DNA of 22,756 nt from Botryococcus braunii (lineage: Eukaryota; Chlorophyta; Trebouxiophyceae): NCBI GenBank assembly GCA_002005505.1, contig MVGU01001441.1, positions 95,001 through 117,756 on the forward strand, read 5' to 3'. Below, piece after piece: positions 1-11,329 of this stretch; the first letter of the stretch is position 1, and every line of letters begins with the position of its first letter. A model generated the notes under the pieces. That model saw nothing but the letters and a program-made list of their open reading frames with translations. It was not told the origin of the DNA and made no database searches. Position numbers and translations under genes: made by a program.

Positions 1-134
1 TGATAGTGACACCTGTGCATCACAAGGAGCCACTGGTAATGATAGCGAGACATGTGCATCACGTGGAGCCTCTGGTAATGATAGTGACACCTGTGCATCA
101 CACCCAGATCCGGAGTCGTTACTGGTGATAGTGA
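1..134. repeat. 39-bp minisatellite
   Basis: Units beginning TGATAG(T/C)GA start at 1, 40 and 79, giving a 39-bp period. The third copy is cut short near 104, and the TGATAGTGAC motif recurs once at about 125. Each unit holds a TGTGCATCAC core and a GGAGCC..CTGGTAA tail. The array is cut by the window start, so its full length is unknown. Confidence 0.8.
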
Positions 135-176
135 CTGGGTGGGAGGCCTCCATTTACCCAAGCCGGATTTCCTCTG

Positions 177-515
177 TTGAACGCCGCAAGTCCCAGATCG
201 GACCATGTTTTGAAGAAGCATCTGGGGGAGGCGAGGTCGCAGGGCACGGCAACAACGACGGGAGATCCTAAACAGGATCGGGCAAAGGCGGCTTCATTAG
301 GCAACGCTGTGATGGTGATGACAATGCTGCCTTGGAGCCTGTGTGTCCTGATCTACACCGCCATCCACTTCACGTACCGGCGGGACAAACTGCAGGCCAT
401 CGCCTTGGAGCGGCGGGACGAGCTCGCAGAGCAGGCCTTGCTCTTTGACGCTGCGGTTGCATATGCGGGAGATACAAATATGGACATACACCCCCTGGAG
501 GAGGATGGCAGATGA
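177..515 (+). CDS. doubtful small ORF with one hydrophobic segment
   Basis: A 112-codon frame opens here, but its first codon is TTG; the first ATG is near 310, in a run reading NAVMVMTMLPW. From there the peptide has one hydrophobic stretch (LPWSLCVLIYTAIHF) followed by a basic stop-transfer-like TYRRDK and an acidic, helix-prone tail (ALERRDELAEQALLFDAA). This pattern would fit a small single-pass membrane protein or the last exon of a gene whose upstream part lies outside. The stop codon coincides with the first unit of the 29-bp minisatellite. I do not recognise a family. No promoter or splice site could be confirmed, and chance is a real possibility. Confidence 0.2.
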   Translation: MNAASPRSDHVLKKHLGEARSQGTATTTGDPKQDRAKAASLGNAVMVMTMLPWSLCVLIYTAIHFTYRRDKLQAIALERRDELAEQALLFDAAVAYAGDTNMDIHPLEEDGR

Positions 516-790
516 CGCGGCACCACAGGGTGTAAGTCGGGCGACATGGCACAATGGGGTGCGAGTCAGAGGACGCGGCACCACAGGGTGTGAGTCGGGC
601 GACACGGGACAATGGGGTGTGAGTCCGAGGACGCGGCACCACAGGGTGTGAGCCGGGCGACGCGGCACAATGGGGTGTGAGTGAGGCGACGCGGTTCAAT
701 AGGGTGTAAGTCGGAGGACGCGGGCTTGACAGGGTGTGAGTCAGGCGATGCGGCTCAACAGGATGTGAGTCAGGCGACGCGGCACAACGC
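514..790. repeat. 29-bp minisatellite with 58-bp higher-order period
   Basis: About nine units of the form GACGCGGCAC....GGGTGTGAGTC..G follow each other at 29-bp steps from 514. In the first five units two variants alternate (core ACCACAGGG versus ACAATGGGG), so the true unit was probably a 58-bp dimer. Later units are monomeric and more diverged, and one is 30 bp. Confidence 0.85.
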
Positions 791-1348
791 CATGTTAGTG
801 AAAAGAGAATGAATTCAAGCCGGCCTTCAAAGCCGGGTTGTGCATGTTGGGTGGCCAAACCTTAAAGCCGGAACAGGGTGTGAGCGGTCAAGTCACACCC
901 TCAGCCTGATTAAGGGGCTCAGGCCGGCGGGCTAAGGCCAACTCAAGTCGCACACTGTTGTCCCGGCTTCAATTCCTGCTGTACTGGCCAGCACAGCGCA
1001 GGCCGGCAGTCTCCTCTGCTGACTGCTCTCGTATTGCTCAAATAGTACCACTGGTCCTGAAAAGTGAAATATATCAGTCCTGTCCCAGTCTATGGTGTCT
1101 GTCCCGGTGCCCCAGTGATAGGCACCCACACTTCTTCCTTGCGGAGTGGGGCAAAGGGATGGGTAGGAACGGGGGTGGGGGAGACTCTGTGGATGCTGGT
1201 TGGATACAAGGAAAAGTGAAATATACCAGTCTCAGGCCCCCGATGCCCGAATAGTCACGTATCGACATCCGAATGGCCGTAAGTGCAGAAAGTGCAGAAT
1301 AATAAAAATAATAAGTAAGAAGCAGGTGCGTAATAACTAAGAAAGTAA
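791..1348. other. unique DNA without a supported gene
   Basis: No convincing coding frame, RNA gene or repeat family was seen. The phrase GTGAAATATA(T/C)CAGTC occurs twice (about 1064 and 1216), a short direct repeat of unknown meaning. The stretch ends in A-rich sequence leading into the AAT microsatellite. Confidence 0.5.
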
Positions 1349-1351
1349 ATG

Positions 1352-1986
<635 letters not shown>

Positions 1987-1987
<1 letters not shown>

Positions 1988-2392
1988 ACCGTACCTACAC
2001 TAATTATTGGGCATTAAATTTATTTTGGGCACCCCAAAAGCCCTAAATAATAATTAAAAATAAGAAATAATCCGAAAAGTAATGGCGCTAATTATTGGGC
2101 ACACCCTCCAAGAGGGTCACGGAATATTTTTTAATATTTTTTAGAACCCCCTTTCATCGTACAAGATAGTTGATAAACATTGAAAACGGTGACAAAAACA
2201 TATCACAGTACTTTTTAATGATATTTTAGAGTCATCGGAACATCCCTGCACCTCGAGGACGCCCGTACCACCAACAAAATTCCGGAAAATAATGGCACTA
2301 ATTATTGGGCACCCATCCGCCCGGTTTATTCGATTTATTTTTAATTTGGGCGCCGAAACATTTAGTGCCCAATAATTAGTGTAGGTACGGTA
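1987..2392. mobile_element. MITE-like element with 27-bp perfect terminal inverted repeats
   Basis: The unit starts TACCGTACCTACACTAATTA and the last 27 bases (2366-2392) are the exact reverse complement of the first 27 (1987-2013). Imperfect similarity extends the termini to about 45 bp. It has no coding capacity and is inserted in the AAT microsatellite, so the target-site duplication cannot be resolved; TA or TAA would both fit. Inside, the terminal motif CTAATTATTGGGCA is repeated in direct orientation at 2088-2101 and 2298-2311, each preceded by TCCG(A/G)AAA..AATGGC, making a 36-bp internal direct repeat 210 bp apart. The size, termini and lack of ORF fit a non-autonomous DNA transposon. 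I cannot assign the superfamily. Confidence 0.85.
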
Positions 2393-3178
<786 letters not shown>

Positions 3179-3670
3179 CCTGCCGCCTCTGGGGTGCAGG
3201 TTTTCCGCAGTCGGGGGGCGACAGCCTTGGATGCCCGCTGGGGAGGCTTATAATGGGGACGCGGAGGTAACGCCTCGGCCGCGCAAGAATCTACGCGATA
3301 TGGTAGGGGAGACAAATAATCTCCGAAATAATTCGGTTGCCAACTGTCTGAGAAATAAACAGGCCTCGCTCCGCCGAGATGCGGTGTAGCTCCGAGGTCC
3401 GGAAGCCATCCGTAAGCCCTCAAAATTGCAAATCTGGCGTGGGAAGACGGGAAGAGGCGGCGTGGCAGCCTGAGCGGAGGCTTTTGTACAGCCTTTGTAC
3501 AGCTTTGTACTGCGGTGTATTGCAGGTGACGCCGCGCTGTCTAGGTGCCGCAGAGGCCGCGTTGATGCAATCTTTCCCGCCAAATCCCGAATCTGACCCA
3601 TGTGCCCCTGCCACGTGCTGGTACTGCTGCGCTGTCGAGGGGCGCTGCAAGGCGCGTCATAGTGCCACCT

Positions 3671-3684
3671 GATTCACGTGAATC
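3671..3684. other. 14-bp perfect palindrome containing CACGTG
   Basis: GATTCACGTGAATC is a perfect palindrome centred on a G-box/E-box core. It could bind a bHLH or bZIP factor, but no nearby gene supports a regulatory role. It is recorded only as visible structure. Confidence 0.3.
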
Positions 3685-3935
3685 TGTCACATGCTCTGCT
3701 GCTGAGGGAGCCGCGCAGATGTGCACTCCGAAAAACCGTCGAAACGACCTTGCAAAGTTTAGCATACGTGATGAGGCTCGGTCAAATATGCCGTTTTAAT
3801 ATTTGATGTTGTTCTGAAAATTGTTGAGGGCTACGAGGGGTGGTTTACGGGGATACGATGGAAACTGTTTTCCACGACGACCGACAAAGATCGATGTGCC
3901 CATTTTCAAAAAATTCTGACTTCGGCCATCAAGAA

Positions 3936-4178
3936 TCAGATATTACTAACATATCGTAAGGCAATGGATCTGGTATTTGTGCAGTAAGTCTGCGGGATCG
4001 CGTTTTCCATGTCGGCCATCCGGGGAGCACGGATATCGATGTAACCAAATACAATTTTCCAGAGCTTGCCCAGCCGCGCCAACACCGTTTTATAACTCTC
4101 AAAGGCGTTGATAACCTTACTTGTTCCGTAAGCTGACAAGAAACGTTTTGCGGTTCTGCCATCCGCGGCATCTTGCTA
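3936..4178 (-). CDS. hypothetical ORF fragment
   Basis: On the minus strand an open frame of about 80 codons runs from an in-frame TAG near 4180 to a stop at 3936. Its composition is protein-like, with segments such as FESYKTVLARLGKLW and IDIRAPRMADMENAIP, and it shows no low-complexity bias. No ATG lies at its upstream edge; only a TTG at 4139 or internal codons could start it. The upstream stop ends in AG, so it could be an exon, or a remnant of a transposon gene. I do not recognise a family. It sits alone between the microsatellite and the 4359-4921 repeat unit. Confidence 0.2.
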
Positions 4179-4358
4179 CGACGTTTGCCGTACGTTTATA
4201 GTGCTGCCTTTAACTGTGCATGTATCTAAGTCATAACTCGTCATTTTTAAGATGGCAGAACCAGATGTGCTATTATAATGTTTGTCCCCCCTTTACATCG
4301 CATACCTCGCTCGCATCCCAAGTTGGGATTCCCAATCTAATTGCGCCTGCCAAGCTCT

Positions 4359-4921
4359 GATGTAAAGGGCTGAACCGCTGCAAATGGGGAGGGACGCGCC
4401 GTGGCGCGTGGAGGGCTCTGACGCGGTAGGGTGTGGCGCGTGCTAGCGGGGTTTACATTTTTGACGGGCTGGTGACGTATCGTTGCAGTGGCGCGTGTGT
4501 GTGGGGGGCCTCTGCGCGTAAGGAGTGCACGCGGCTGTTGACTGTGCGTGTGACAGGTCCACGTCCTTTTTCAGGCCGTGTGCCCGTGGTTGCAGGGACT
4601 GTGTTGCTGGCGTGTGGGTTGTGTGGCTGCTGGATCTGGGGGGGCCCTTGCCGTGAGGAGGTAGGCATGCTGGTGCGTGCGTCATGTGACGAGGCCCGTG
4701 AGGGTGTGATGTCATTGCAGATGGTATTTTTCGGGGTCATGATGCAATTATGGGGGCGGTGTAAAGTTGAAATCAATGGCACATAGCACCCGGGGTGGTT
4801 TCGGAAGCCTGGCATGTGTGGGATTTTGGCCGGGACGCTGACCTGTGACGTGTACGCAAGGGTAGGCATGCCGGGGCGTGCGTCATGCTGGCGCATCTGC
4901 AGGGTTCAGCCCTTTACATCA
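4359..4921. mobile_element. 563-bp unit bounded by 19-bp inverted repeats (possible MITE)
   Basis: TGATGTAAAGGGCTGAACC at 4359-4377 has its exact reverse complement at 4903-4921, and imperfect matching continues inward for about 13 more bases. A third, shorter copy of the terminus (CCCTTTACATC, 4289-4299) lies just outside in inverted orientation to the left end. No clear target-site duplication is seen. The interior is G/T-rich on the plus strand with no convincing gene. A non-autonomous transposon is the simplest reading; a fold-back left by repeat rearrangement is the alternative. Confidence 0.5.
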
Positions 4922-5035
4922 GGGGTGTTCATGTCATTTCAGATTGGTATTTCGGCTTTATGATGCAGGTATGGGGGCGATGTATAACCGGTTTTACGGA
5001 CATGTAACGTGTATCCAGGCGAAGGTGACGAGGTG
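4661..5035 (+). repeat. diverged direct repeat of about 200-220 bp
   Basis: GGTAGGCATGC(T/C)GG(T/G)GCGTGCG at 4661 recurs at 4861, and ATGTCATT(G/T)CAGAT.GGTATTT followed by ATGATGCA..TATGGGGGCG(G/A)TGTA at about 4709 recurs at about 4931. The second copy contains the right terminus of the 4359-4921 unit between the two matching parts, which shows that this terminus was inserted into, or exchanged within, an older tandem repeat. Confidence 0.55.
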
Positions 5036-5129
5036 TGCATGGGGGATCTTCTTAGAAGCGGCGTTTCTGGTCCTTTAGGAACGGGCATGATGATTTCAGC
5101 GCGTGGGAAGCCGGGGATGTCGGTTTTGA

Positions 5130-6416
5130 ATGCCGATGAGATGTACGGTGCTGACGGTTCTCGACTGTTTTGAAGGTGCTGGCATTATGTTGATGGTTGG
5201 CCTGACTTTGTGGTTGTCCTTGTGGGTGTTACAGCGTTGGTTTTTCGCGTGCATAACTGCAATTGTAGAGATGTCGACATTCATCCCTTTAGGGCACGGG
5301 TATGGTTTCAACCGGCCGGGGAACCGCCCGGTCTTGCGCAGACCCCAGCGGGATGTGCTTCGCATAGAACGCGACAGCACCGTCGGTTCTGTGAAGGTGA
5401 ATCTGGAGTGCCTTAAGAAGGTACTTAATAAGGGTTGCGCATTACAGCCCTTGATAGCTCCGCCAGTGGAGGTATGGACCCTGGTTGGGGTTCCTGCGCA
5501 GAACAGGGACGAAAGTGCGGGTGGTTCAGGGGGACGGCGAAGCAGCGAAGTACGGTTTCTGCAGGGGACTAGGGAATGGGGGGGACCTGATTTGCGGGAG
5601 CGGCGCAGGGTACCCTGTAGGACTAGCCGTTAGGGCAGCGCTCGATCGTCAGACTCGGCAGTGCTGGCGTTGATGCTCGTGGATGGATAGGTTGAAGACG
5701 GGGTGATTGACAAAAGGGGGGGGGCTGATATTGAAAATGTAGCAGGGTTGCACTTGCGGGTTCGGGGATCGGTGCCCATGTGCAAGCCGATCGGGGATGA
5801 TGCGGCTATGTCGTATGTGATTCGGGGGTTGGGGGCCATGTTGGGCTGGGGTGGAGTGTTAGATCAAAAGAGGTGGCTGTGTGGCGGTTGAGACGGCAGA
5901 ATCGAGGGGGTTTTGCGTATGTCTGCTGATAGGGGGTGTGGGACGCAACAGTGTTGACTGGGCCTGTCGTGTGGTGGTCAGGTAGCCCACGTTCTGCGGG
6001 GGCATATAGCCGATCTGTACGGGGAAGCAGCCAGAAGCATGACGGCCGCGCAGCTCCTGGTTGAGCAGGCTTCGTTTGTGAAGCTAGGGGTGTATGGAGA
6101 TGGTATGCCTCTTCTGTTTGGTAACCAGTTGTGGGGATATTAGTGTTGGTTGTAGGCGTCGGATGCTGCACACGGGTGGAGGTTGATGCGTTATTTGGGG
6201 GGTGTGTGATGCAGGGAATTGCCTCGTTGCATGCACGGTGTGTGGCGAAATTATGGTTGGGGGTGATGCGCCACCGCGTACCTGGCTGGAAATTGCGGAC
6301 CCCAACGAGCTGTTGGGTACCGTGGTTGTGCGCGCACGGTGTGCGCTGTCCGACCTTGCAAGGGACATGCCAGTGGAGGTGCGTGAGCAAGCAGCTGAGG
6401 GTTGTGACCTACGCGT
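5130..6416 (+). pseudogene. frame-broken coding remnant, unknown function
   Basis: Several plus-strand frames with protein-like composition follow one another, each ended by a stop or shift: 5130-5633 (167 codons, with a hydrophobic stretch LMVGLTLWLSLWVLQRWFFA and then GNRPVLRRPQRDVLRIER), 5703-5891, a 55-codon frame ending with TAG near 6140 (HVLRGHIADLYGEAARS, VKLGVYGDGMPLLFG), and the frame from 6202 (CLVACTVCGE, then TWLEIADPNELLGTVVV). The sense strand is G/T-rich, as in the downstream recombinase, so this is probably the 5' part of the same element. The Cys cluster could bind a metal, but that is a guess. I recognise no family. Either one gene decayed by indels, or the homopolymer-rich read is inaccurate. 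The edges are approximate. Confidence 0.35.
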
Positions 6417-6610
<194 letters not shown>

Positions 6611-7500
6611 GGGCGGGGAGGGGGGGGAGGAGACAGGGACGGGCAGAAGAGGCAGGTGGTCTTCTGTATTTGACTTGGATTTCCTGCGGGTGCAGCGCTG
6701 TATGGGGAGCTTGCTGCGGATGTTCCAGCTTTGCCGGGGGTGCATGTGTTATGAGTGTGGGACGTGTGGGTGTGGGGGGGATTTTGTCGGGGATGTATGA
6801 GCGATTGGATGTTTTGCCTGTTGAAGGTGTGAAGGGCTGTTAGGGGTGCTGCGGTGGTTGGTTTGGTCAAGCTTGTCAAGATTGTGGGAGGTGCAGAAGG
6901 GACAGGGTGTTGTGGCCCGCGGATGCATGTACTTCCTGTAGGGGTTTCCAAAAGTGTTGAAGCTGTGATGGATGGCGCAGAGGGTGTGGAGAATGACGGC
7001 GGGTGGCAGGCGTTGTCAGGTACAGGTAGTCAGCAGGAGTCGCCCTTACAATGTCTGCAATTGCTTGCAGGTGGTGGGGCAGGTCAGGTGGTGTGATGCA
7101 TCCGGCAGGGCGAGGGAAAGTGGTGGCGGGAGGGGACGGTCCGTTTCGGCGGACGTGTGCTGGAGGGAGTTTGAAATGGTGGATTGGGGGGTTGGGAAGC
7201 AGTGGATGATGTAGTTGGGTTGGAGCTGCATGTCTGGGGACTGCGGGCCGTGCTGGGGAGAGGGATGTAGAATGGGATGTGTGTTTCATGGGGCGGGGTG
7301 CTTGTGCGTCGCGTGAAGGCCCGGCAGCTATGATCCAGGCGTTGACTGTGCGTGGGTGCAGATGAGGCTGGGGTTCCTGGCAGCTCTGGGTTGGGGAGCC
7401 TGAGCAAGTTGGGCGAACGCTGGGGCGTGGTCCGCAAGGGTCCACGAAGTGGAGAAGGGGAGGACACGTACAGGCTGCAGTTGCCCCCAGCAGCATCTGG
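6611..7500 (+). other. G/T-rich interval between two (GA)n tracts, possible coding debris
   Basis: The plus strand holds short open frames, the clearest at 6854-7096 (80 codons: VGGAEGTGCCGPRMHVLPV, then DGAEGVENDGGWQALSG) and one with GRWSSVFDL..L.VQRC.GSLLR near 6658-6720, which is repeated beyond the second (GA)n tract. None is recognisable and all are short. The interval shares the G/T-rich sense strand of the recombinase downstream and is probably decayed element sequence. Confidence 0.35.
6638..6720 (+). repeat. copy 1 of a duplicated (GA)n flank
   Basis: This 83-bp stretch, starting GACGGGCAG and including GGCAGGTGGTCTTCTGTATT and GGTGCAGCGCTGT.TGGGGAGC, recurs at about 7862-7943 with a few substitutions. 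Both copies lie directly downstream of a (GA)n tract with poly-G borders, so tract plus flank were duplicated as a unit with about 1.22 kb between copies. Confidence 0.85.
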
Positions 7501-7528
7501 TACGGGCGTTGGGTTGTGGCCTGGGGGG

Positions 7529-7800
<272 letters not shown>

Positions 7801-7861
7801 CGGGGATGGAGAGGGGGGAGGGAGGAGAGAGGTGGAGATATGTTACGGATTTGCGGAGACG

Positions 7862-7943
7862 GACGGGCAGGGGAGGCAGGTGGTCTTCTGTATTTGACTT
7901 GCATCTCTTATGGGTGCAGCGCTGTGTGGGGAGCCTGCTGCGG
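7862..7943 (+). repeat. copy 2 of the duplicated (GA)n flank
   Basis: This is the second copy of the 83-bp flank at 6638-6720. The recombinase start codon at 7910 lies inside it, so the N-terminus of that protein (GAALCGEPAA) has a diverged twin at the first copy (GAALYGELAA). Confidence 0.85.
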
Positions 7944-9920
7944 CAGGCGTCTTGTTGGATCCTGTAGGCGTTGCTGATTTGGCAATCGGAGAGGGGAATT
8001 TTGGGGTTGATGATGATGATGGCACGGGCCTTAGCACGACACCATCCCCGAATGAGGCTGGCACGGCATGCGGAAATTTGGGTGAGGAATCTTTGGGGGC
8101 TTTGTATCACCGTATGTGGGATGAAGCAATACTTGAAGCTGCTTATGACGTAGATGTTGCCAGTACTGTTGCTGAGGGGGAATTGGGAGAAGTGTTGGTG
8201 GAACACTGTGATGTGGTCTCCAGGGATATTGTATGTGCTGCGGATGTGGCAACAGAACGGCCACCCAGTTGCAGTTTGGAGCAGTGGCGGTCGTGTGTTA
8301 TGGCAACTGCAACCAGGGCTGGGACTGCGCAGCGTGTGTATTCTTGGTGTCGTTATGTGCGATGGCGTTATGGTCATAATGTTCCAAGTTTTAAGGGTAC
8401 CATGGCAGATTGGCCACCCAGTCAGGTGGATTGGCTGAGGTATGTAGAGGCTACGCGGGAGCGGGTTTCTTCTTATGAGCGTATGGTCTGCGCATTGCGT
8501 GTGTCTGCAAGGTGGCAGTTGAGTACCAGAGGTCGAGGGGAGGGGTTGGCGCTGACCCTCGAGAGATGTATAGGGTTGAGCACAAGAAATTGCTGGTGTT
8601 CTTGGCGCGGGAATACAGCCGGCATGTTAAGCAGGTGGTTCCTATTTGCCATGTGGAAGCTAGGAGTGGACCTTATTTCGTGGATGATCAGTGTGTCACG
8701 GGTATATTAGAAGGTGTGGCATGGACAATGGGGTGTTTGTTGGGGGGACGACGTCCCCGCACATTGACATCTGTTAGAGCTGAGGATGTTGTGTTTTGGG
8801 TGAAGGTTGCTGAGTGCGGGGGGGTGAAGGTGCGGGTTCCTTGTGCGCGTGTTGTGTTCCGGGATGAGAAATATGCAGATGTGCAGGGGCATCGTTTCTT
8901 GGTGGATACCCCAGATGATGAGGGGTATGCTGAAAAGGGCAGGATGAGTTTTGCGTGGTGGGTGTATAAGTTATTCAGGGTTAGGGGTTTGTTTGGTGAT
9001 GATGACCCGTTGTGCTGTTATGCGGAAGGGGTGGAATTCAGAGTGTTGCCAGGTTTTCTAGACTGCTACTTGTTTTGTCGTGCAGGACATACGTGGTGGA
9101 TTGACACACTGCCAGTTACTGTGGCTGTTCTCAGTGGTTACACAGGCAAGGTTTTGCAGCGAATGGGGTTTGAGCAACGGGGCTTTAGCACCCATCGTGC
9201 CGGATTTGTTACACACGCTGTGACAGAGGCGATTCTGAGAGCTGGGGGTTTGGGCTTGAGTGATGATGTGCTGAACATAATTGTTAGGGCTGGCAGAGCT
9301 GTACTGGGGTCATGACTGTTATGCGTGTATATGCGCGTAAGGTCATTGATGCACATATTGATTTGTATGGCTTGTCGTTGGGATTTGGGGATCGCCCTGC
9401 CCAGTGGGCGAGGCGACGTGCGGATTTGACGAAGCATGACAGGCGACCAGCGACGCCGGTGAGGGATGTGTTAGGGACACCATTGTCAGTAATGGCGTGT
9501 GTTTGGCGCATGCCGGCATGGCGTATGGCGCATGATGTAGCAAACCGGGTTGGGAGGTCTGTTATGCAGGTGGTGTTGAAGGATAGGGAAGTGTTGCCAG
9601 TGAAGCGATATATGGCTGATGCCGACGCCTTGATGGTGTTCCTGGGTATGGCAGGCGGGCGGGGTTGGGAAGCCCAGCTGGCAAGTAGCAAGAGGGAGCT
9701 CCTTACTTGTTTTTCGGGCTCGGTGGGGTGGCTGAAGAGGGAGGTTGTGAACAAGTACAAAGACCATTACCAGCCTCGTACTGAAGATGTGCGCAGGGAG
9801 GTAATGCTGGCCGTGTCGCCTGTCGAGTTTTCTTTACCATTGGCAGTAGGGGAAGGCGTGGCGGGTGAATGCACAGAATGGTGGAGGATTTGCTTCACGG
9901 TGAGCGGCCATGCAGTGTAG
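7910..9920 (+). pseudogene. tyrosine recombinase (integrase) split over three frames
   Basis: The sequence reads as a tyrosine recombinase in three overlapping plus-strand frames: 7910-8710, 8512-9315 and 9312-9920. The first carries a core-binding (SAM-like) helical region (about residues 135-200; TAQRVYSWCRYVRW, then VDWLRYVEATRERVSSYE). The second carries the first catalytic Arg in GGRRPRTLTSVRAEDV (codons at 8749-8754) and box II in FSTHRAGFVTHA (His 9193, Arg 9196). The third opens with VMTVMRVYARK, whose Tyr codon at 9330-9332 is in the position of the nucleophile. Beyond it comes a C-terminal extension of about 190 residues of unknown role. A shift is needed between about 8480 and 8570 and another near 9290-9303. 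In box II the Arg directly follows the His instead of the usual His-x-x-Arg. Family members cut and rejoin DNA by a 3'-phosphotyrosine link. The frame breaks make this copy probably inactive unless they are sequencing errors or short introns. Confidence 0.75.
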
Positions 9921-9966
9921 TGTGCTGTGTGGATGTGACGTTCAAGTAGGTGGGGGACCATGGTAG

Positions 9967-10752
9967 TTTGTAAGGTATCAGGCAGGAGCGATACATCACT
10001 GCCAGTTCCGGGTCATTGGGGGTGTTGGGGGGTGTGTAGGGGGTTTGTTTGGGCCGCTTCCATCGACTCGCGGGTACAAGCGGCAGAGCAATACCTACAG
10101 GCGTGACGGTGTGCGGCAAATGGCGCATGTCAAGTGTAATGGCAGTATGTGGCTTGCAGGGTTTAATGCTGAGGTCGAAATTTCTGGGGATCCTGTGTTG
10201 CGCAGGTATTGTTTGCAGTCGGGGATATGGCGGAACACGGAGGAGGAGGCTTGGTATGATACGGTGGTCATGTGGCAAAGACTGAGTCATGGACGGGGAG
10301 GGCCACGATGGTTGCCGCAGCAACCAGAACAACAGCCAGCGTTATGGGTTCCTGTGCAAGAAAAGCCAGCGTTTATGAAACTTGTAGCTCATGTCGTTGC
10401 TGTGTGCCCTGGGACGCGTGCTTTGAGCTTATCTCCGCATTTCTTGGTGCAATTGTCAGCCAATTTCAAGCGGACATGGAAGCCGTTACACAGACGTGTT
10501 GTTGCTGAAGAGTGGGTGGAGGTGAGCGAGAGCCCGTGGTATAATTGGGTGCCTCCAGCAGGGTTGGTGCTGAGGGTAGGGGAGGATGTGGCAGCGGAAC
10601 AGGTGGAAGTGCGTAGCCAGGGCACGACACTGCCGGTGGAGGGGCCTGCACGCAGGTGTGCCTGCACCTGGGAGGAGGCGGTGGTGGGGGGCCGGGGTGG
10701 GTGGTGGGAGGGGAAGAAGGGGGAGGGGGGTGCTGACGAGGATGTCGCGTAG
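9967..10752 (+). CDS. unknown ORF between recombinase and G-rich block
   Basis: The frame is open from just after a TAG at 9964 to a TAG at 10752. No ATG is near the left edge; a TTG lies at 10045 and the first good ATG begins MAHVKCNGSMWLAGF. The protein-like part covers roughly 200 residues (EVEISGDPVLRRYCLQ, TEEEAWYDTVVMWQRL, FLVQLSANFKRTWKPLHRR, SPWYNWVPPAGLVLRV). The last 40 codons become Gly/Trp-rich where the G-rich block begins, so the true C-terminus may have been lost or shifted there. It starts about 50 bp after the recombinase stop on the same strand, which suggests one transcription unit. I recognise no domain. It may be an accessory DNA-binding protein or an N-terminal part of the helicase gene, but this is a guess. 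Confidence 0.5.
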   Translation, partial: FVRYQAGAIHHCQFRVIGGVGGCVGGLFGPLPSTRGYKRQSNTYRRDGVRQMAHVKCNGSMWLAGFNAEVEISGDPVLRRYCLQSGIWRNTEEEAWYDTVVMWQRLSHGRGGPRWLPQQPEQQPALWVPVQEKPAFMKLVAHVVAVCPGTRALSLSPHFLVQLSANFKRTWKPLHRRVVAEEWVEVSESPWYNWVPPAGLVLRVGEDVAAEQVEVRSQGTTLPVEGPARRCACTWEEAVVGGRGGWWEGKKGEGGADEDVA

Positions 10753-11329
10753 GGGTTGTCGGTTGGTGGCGGGCGAGGGGAGGAGGGGGGGGGGTGGAAA
10801 GGGGAGGAGGGGGTGTAGGGCACCTGTGCTGTTTGGGGGGGGGGGGGCGGTGCTAGTGTGGGGGTGGCAGAGGGGTTCAGGTACAACGCAAGGGGTGGTG
10901 GGGGTTGCGTGCCGCGGGCGGGGCAGGGGGGGCGGGGGGGCGGTGTGGGGATCGTGGCATCAGCAGTACAGGTTGGGGGGGGGGGGTTGGGGGGGATAGC
11001 ATGGTTGCGGGAACAGCGGGGGGGTGGGGCGGGGTGGGAGGGTGCGCAGCCGGGCAGTGGGATCTGCGGCCGGGGGGGGGGGGAGGGGGTTGTGTGGCAG
11101 TGTGGTGGCGTGGGCAGGGGGGGGGGCGGGGGGGGGTGCGGGGTGCAGGGGGGATAGGGGGTGGGTGGGGCGGCGTAGTTGGTGAGGTGCAGGTTGGCGG
11201 GGACGAGTTGGACCCTAGTGAGGGGGTGGGTCTGGCATGTGGAATGGGGTGTGCAGTCTGGAGGCGGGAGTGAGGATGCTGGTATGTGGGTCTTGTTGTT
11301 GGGGAGTGAGGCAGGTTGTGTTTGTGGTG

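Larger units (their letters stand above)
3179..4350. other. unique gene-poor interval
   Basis: Composition becomes balanced and repeats stop. Several short overlapping frames exist on both strands but none has a recognisable motif; the best one is listed separately (3936-4178, minus). A 12-bp perfect inverted pair, GGTTCTGCCATC at about 4152 and GATGGCAGAACC at about 4251, could form a 100-bp hairpin. I see no RNA gene. Confidence 0.5.

Noticed and set aside
1..800. CRISPR array
   Set aside because: The 39-bp and 29-bp repeats are head-to-tail minisatellites without unique spacers, in eukaryotic-type DNA.
4433..4786. 117-codon plus-strand ORF
   Set aside because: Cys/Gly-rich composition follows the G/T-rich repeat it lies in, and it spans the internal part of the inverted-repeat unit; no motif supports it.
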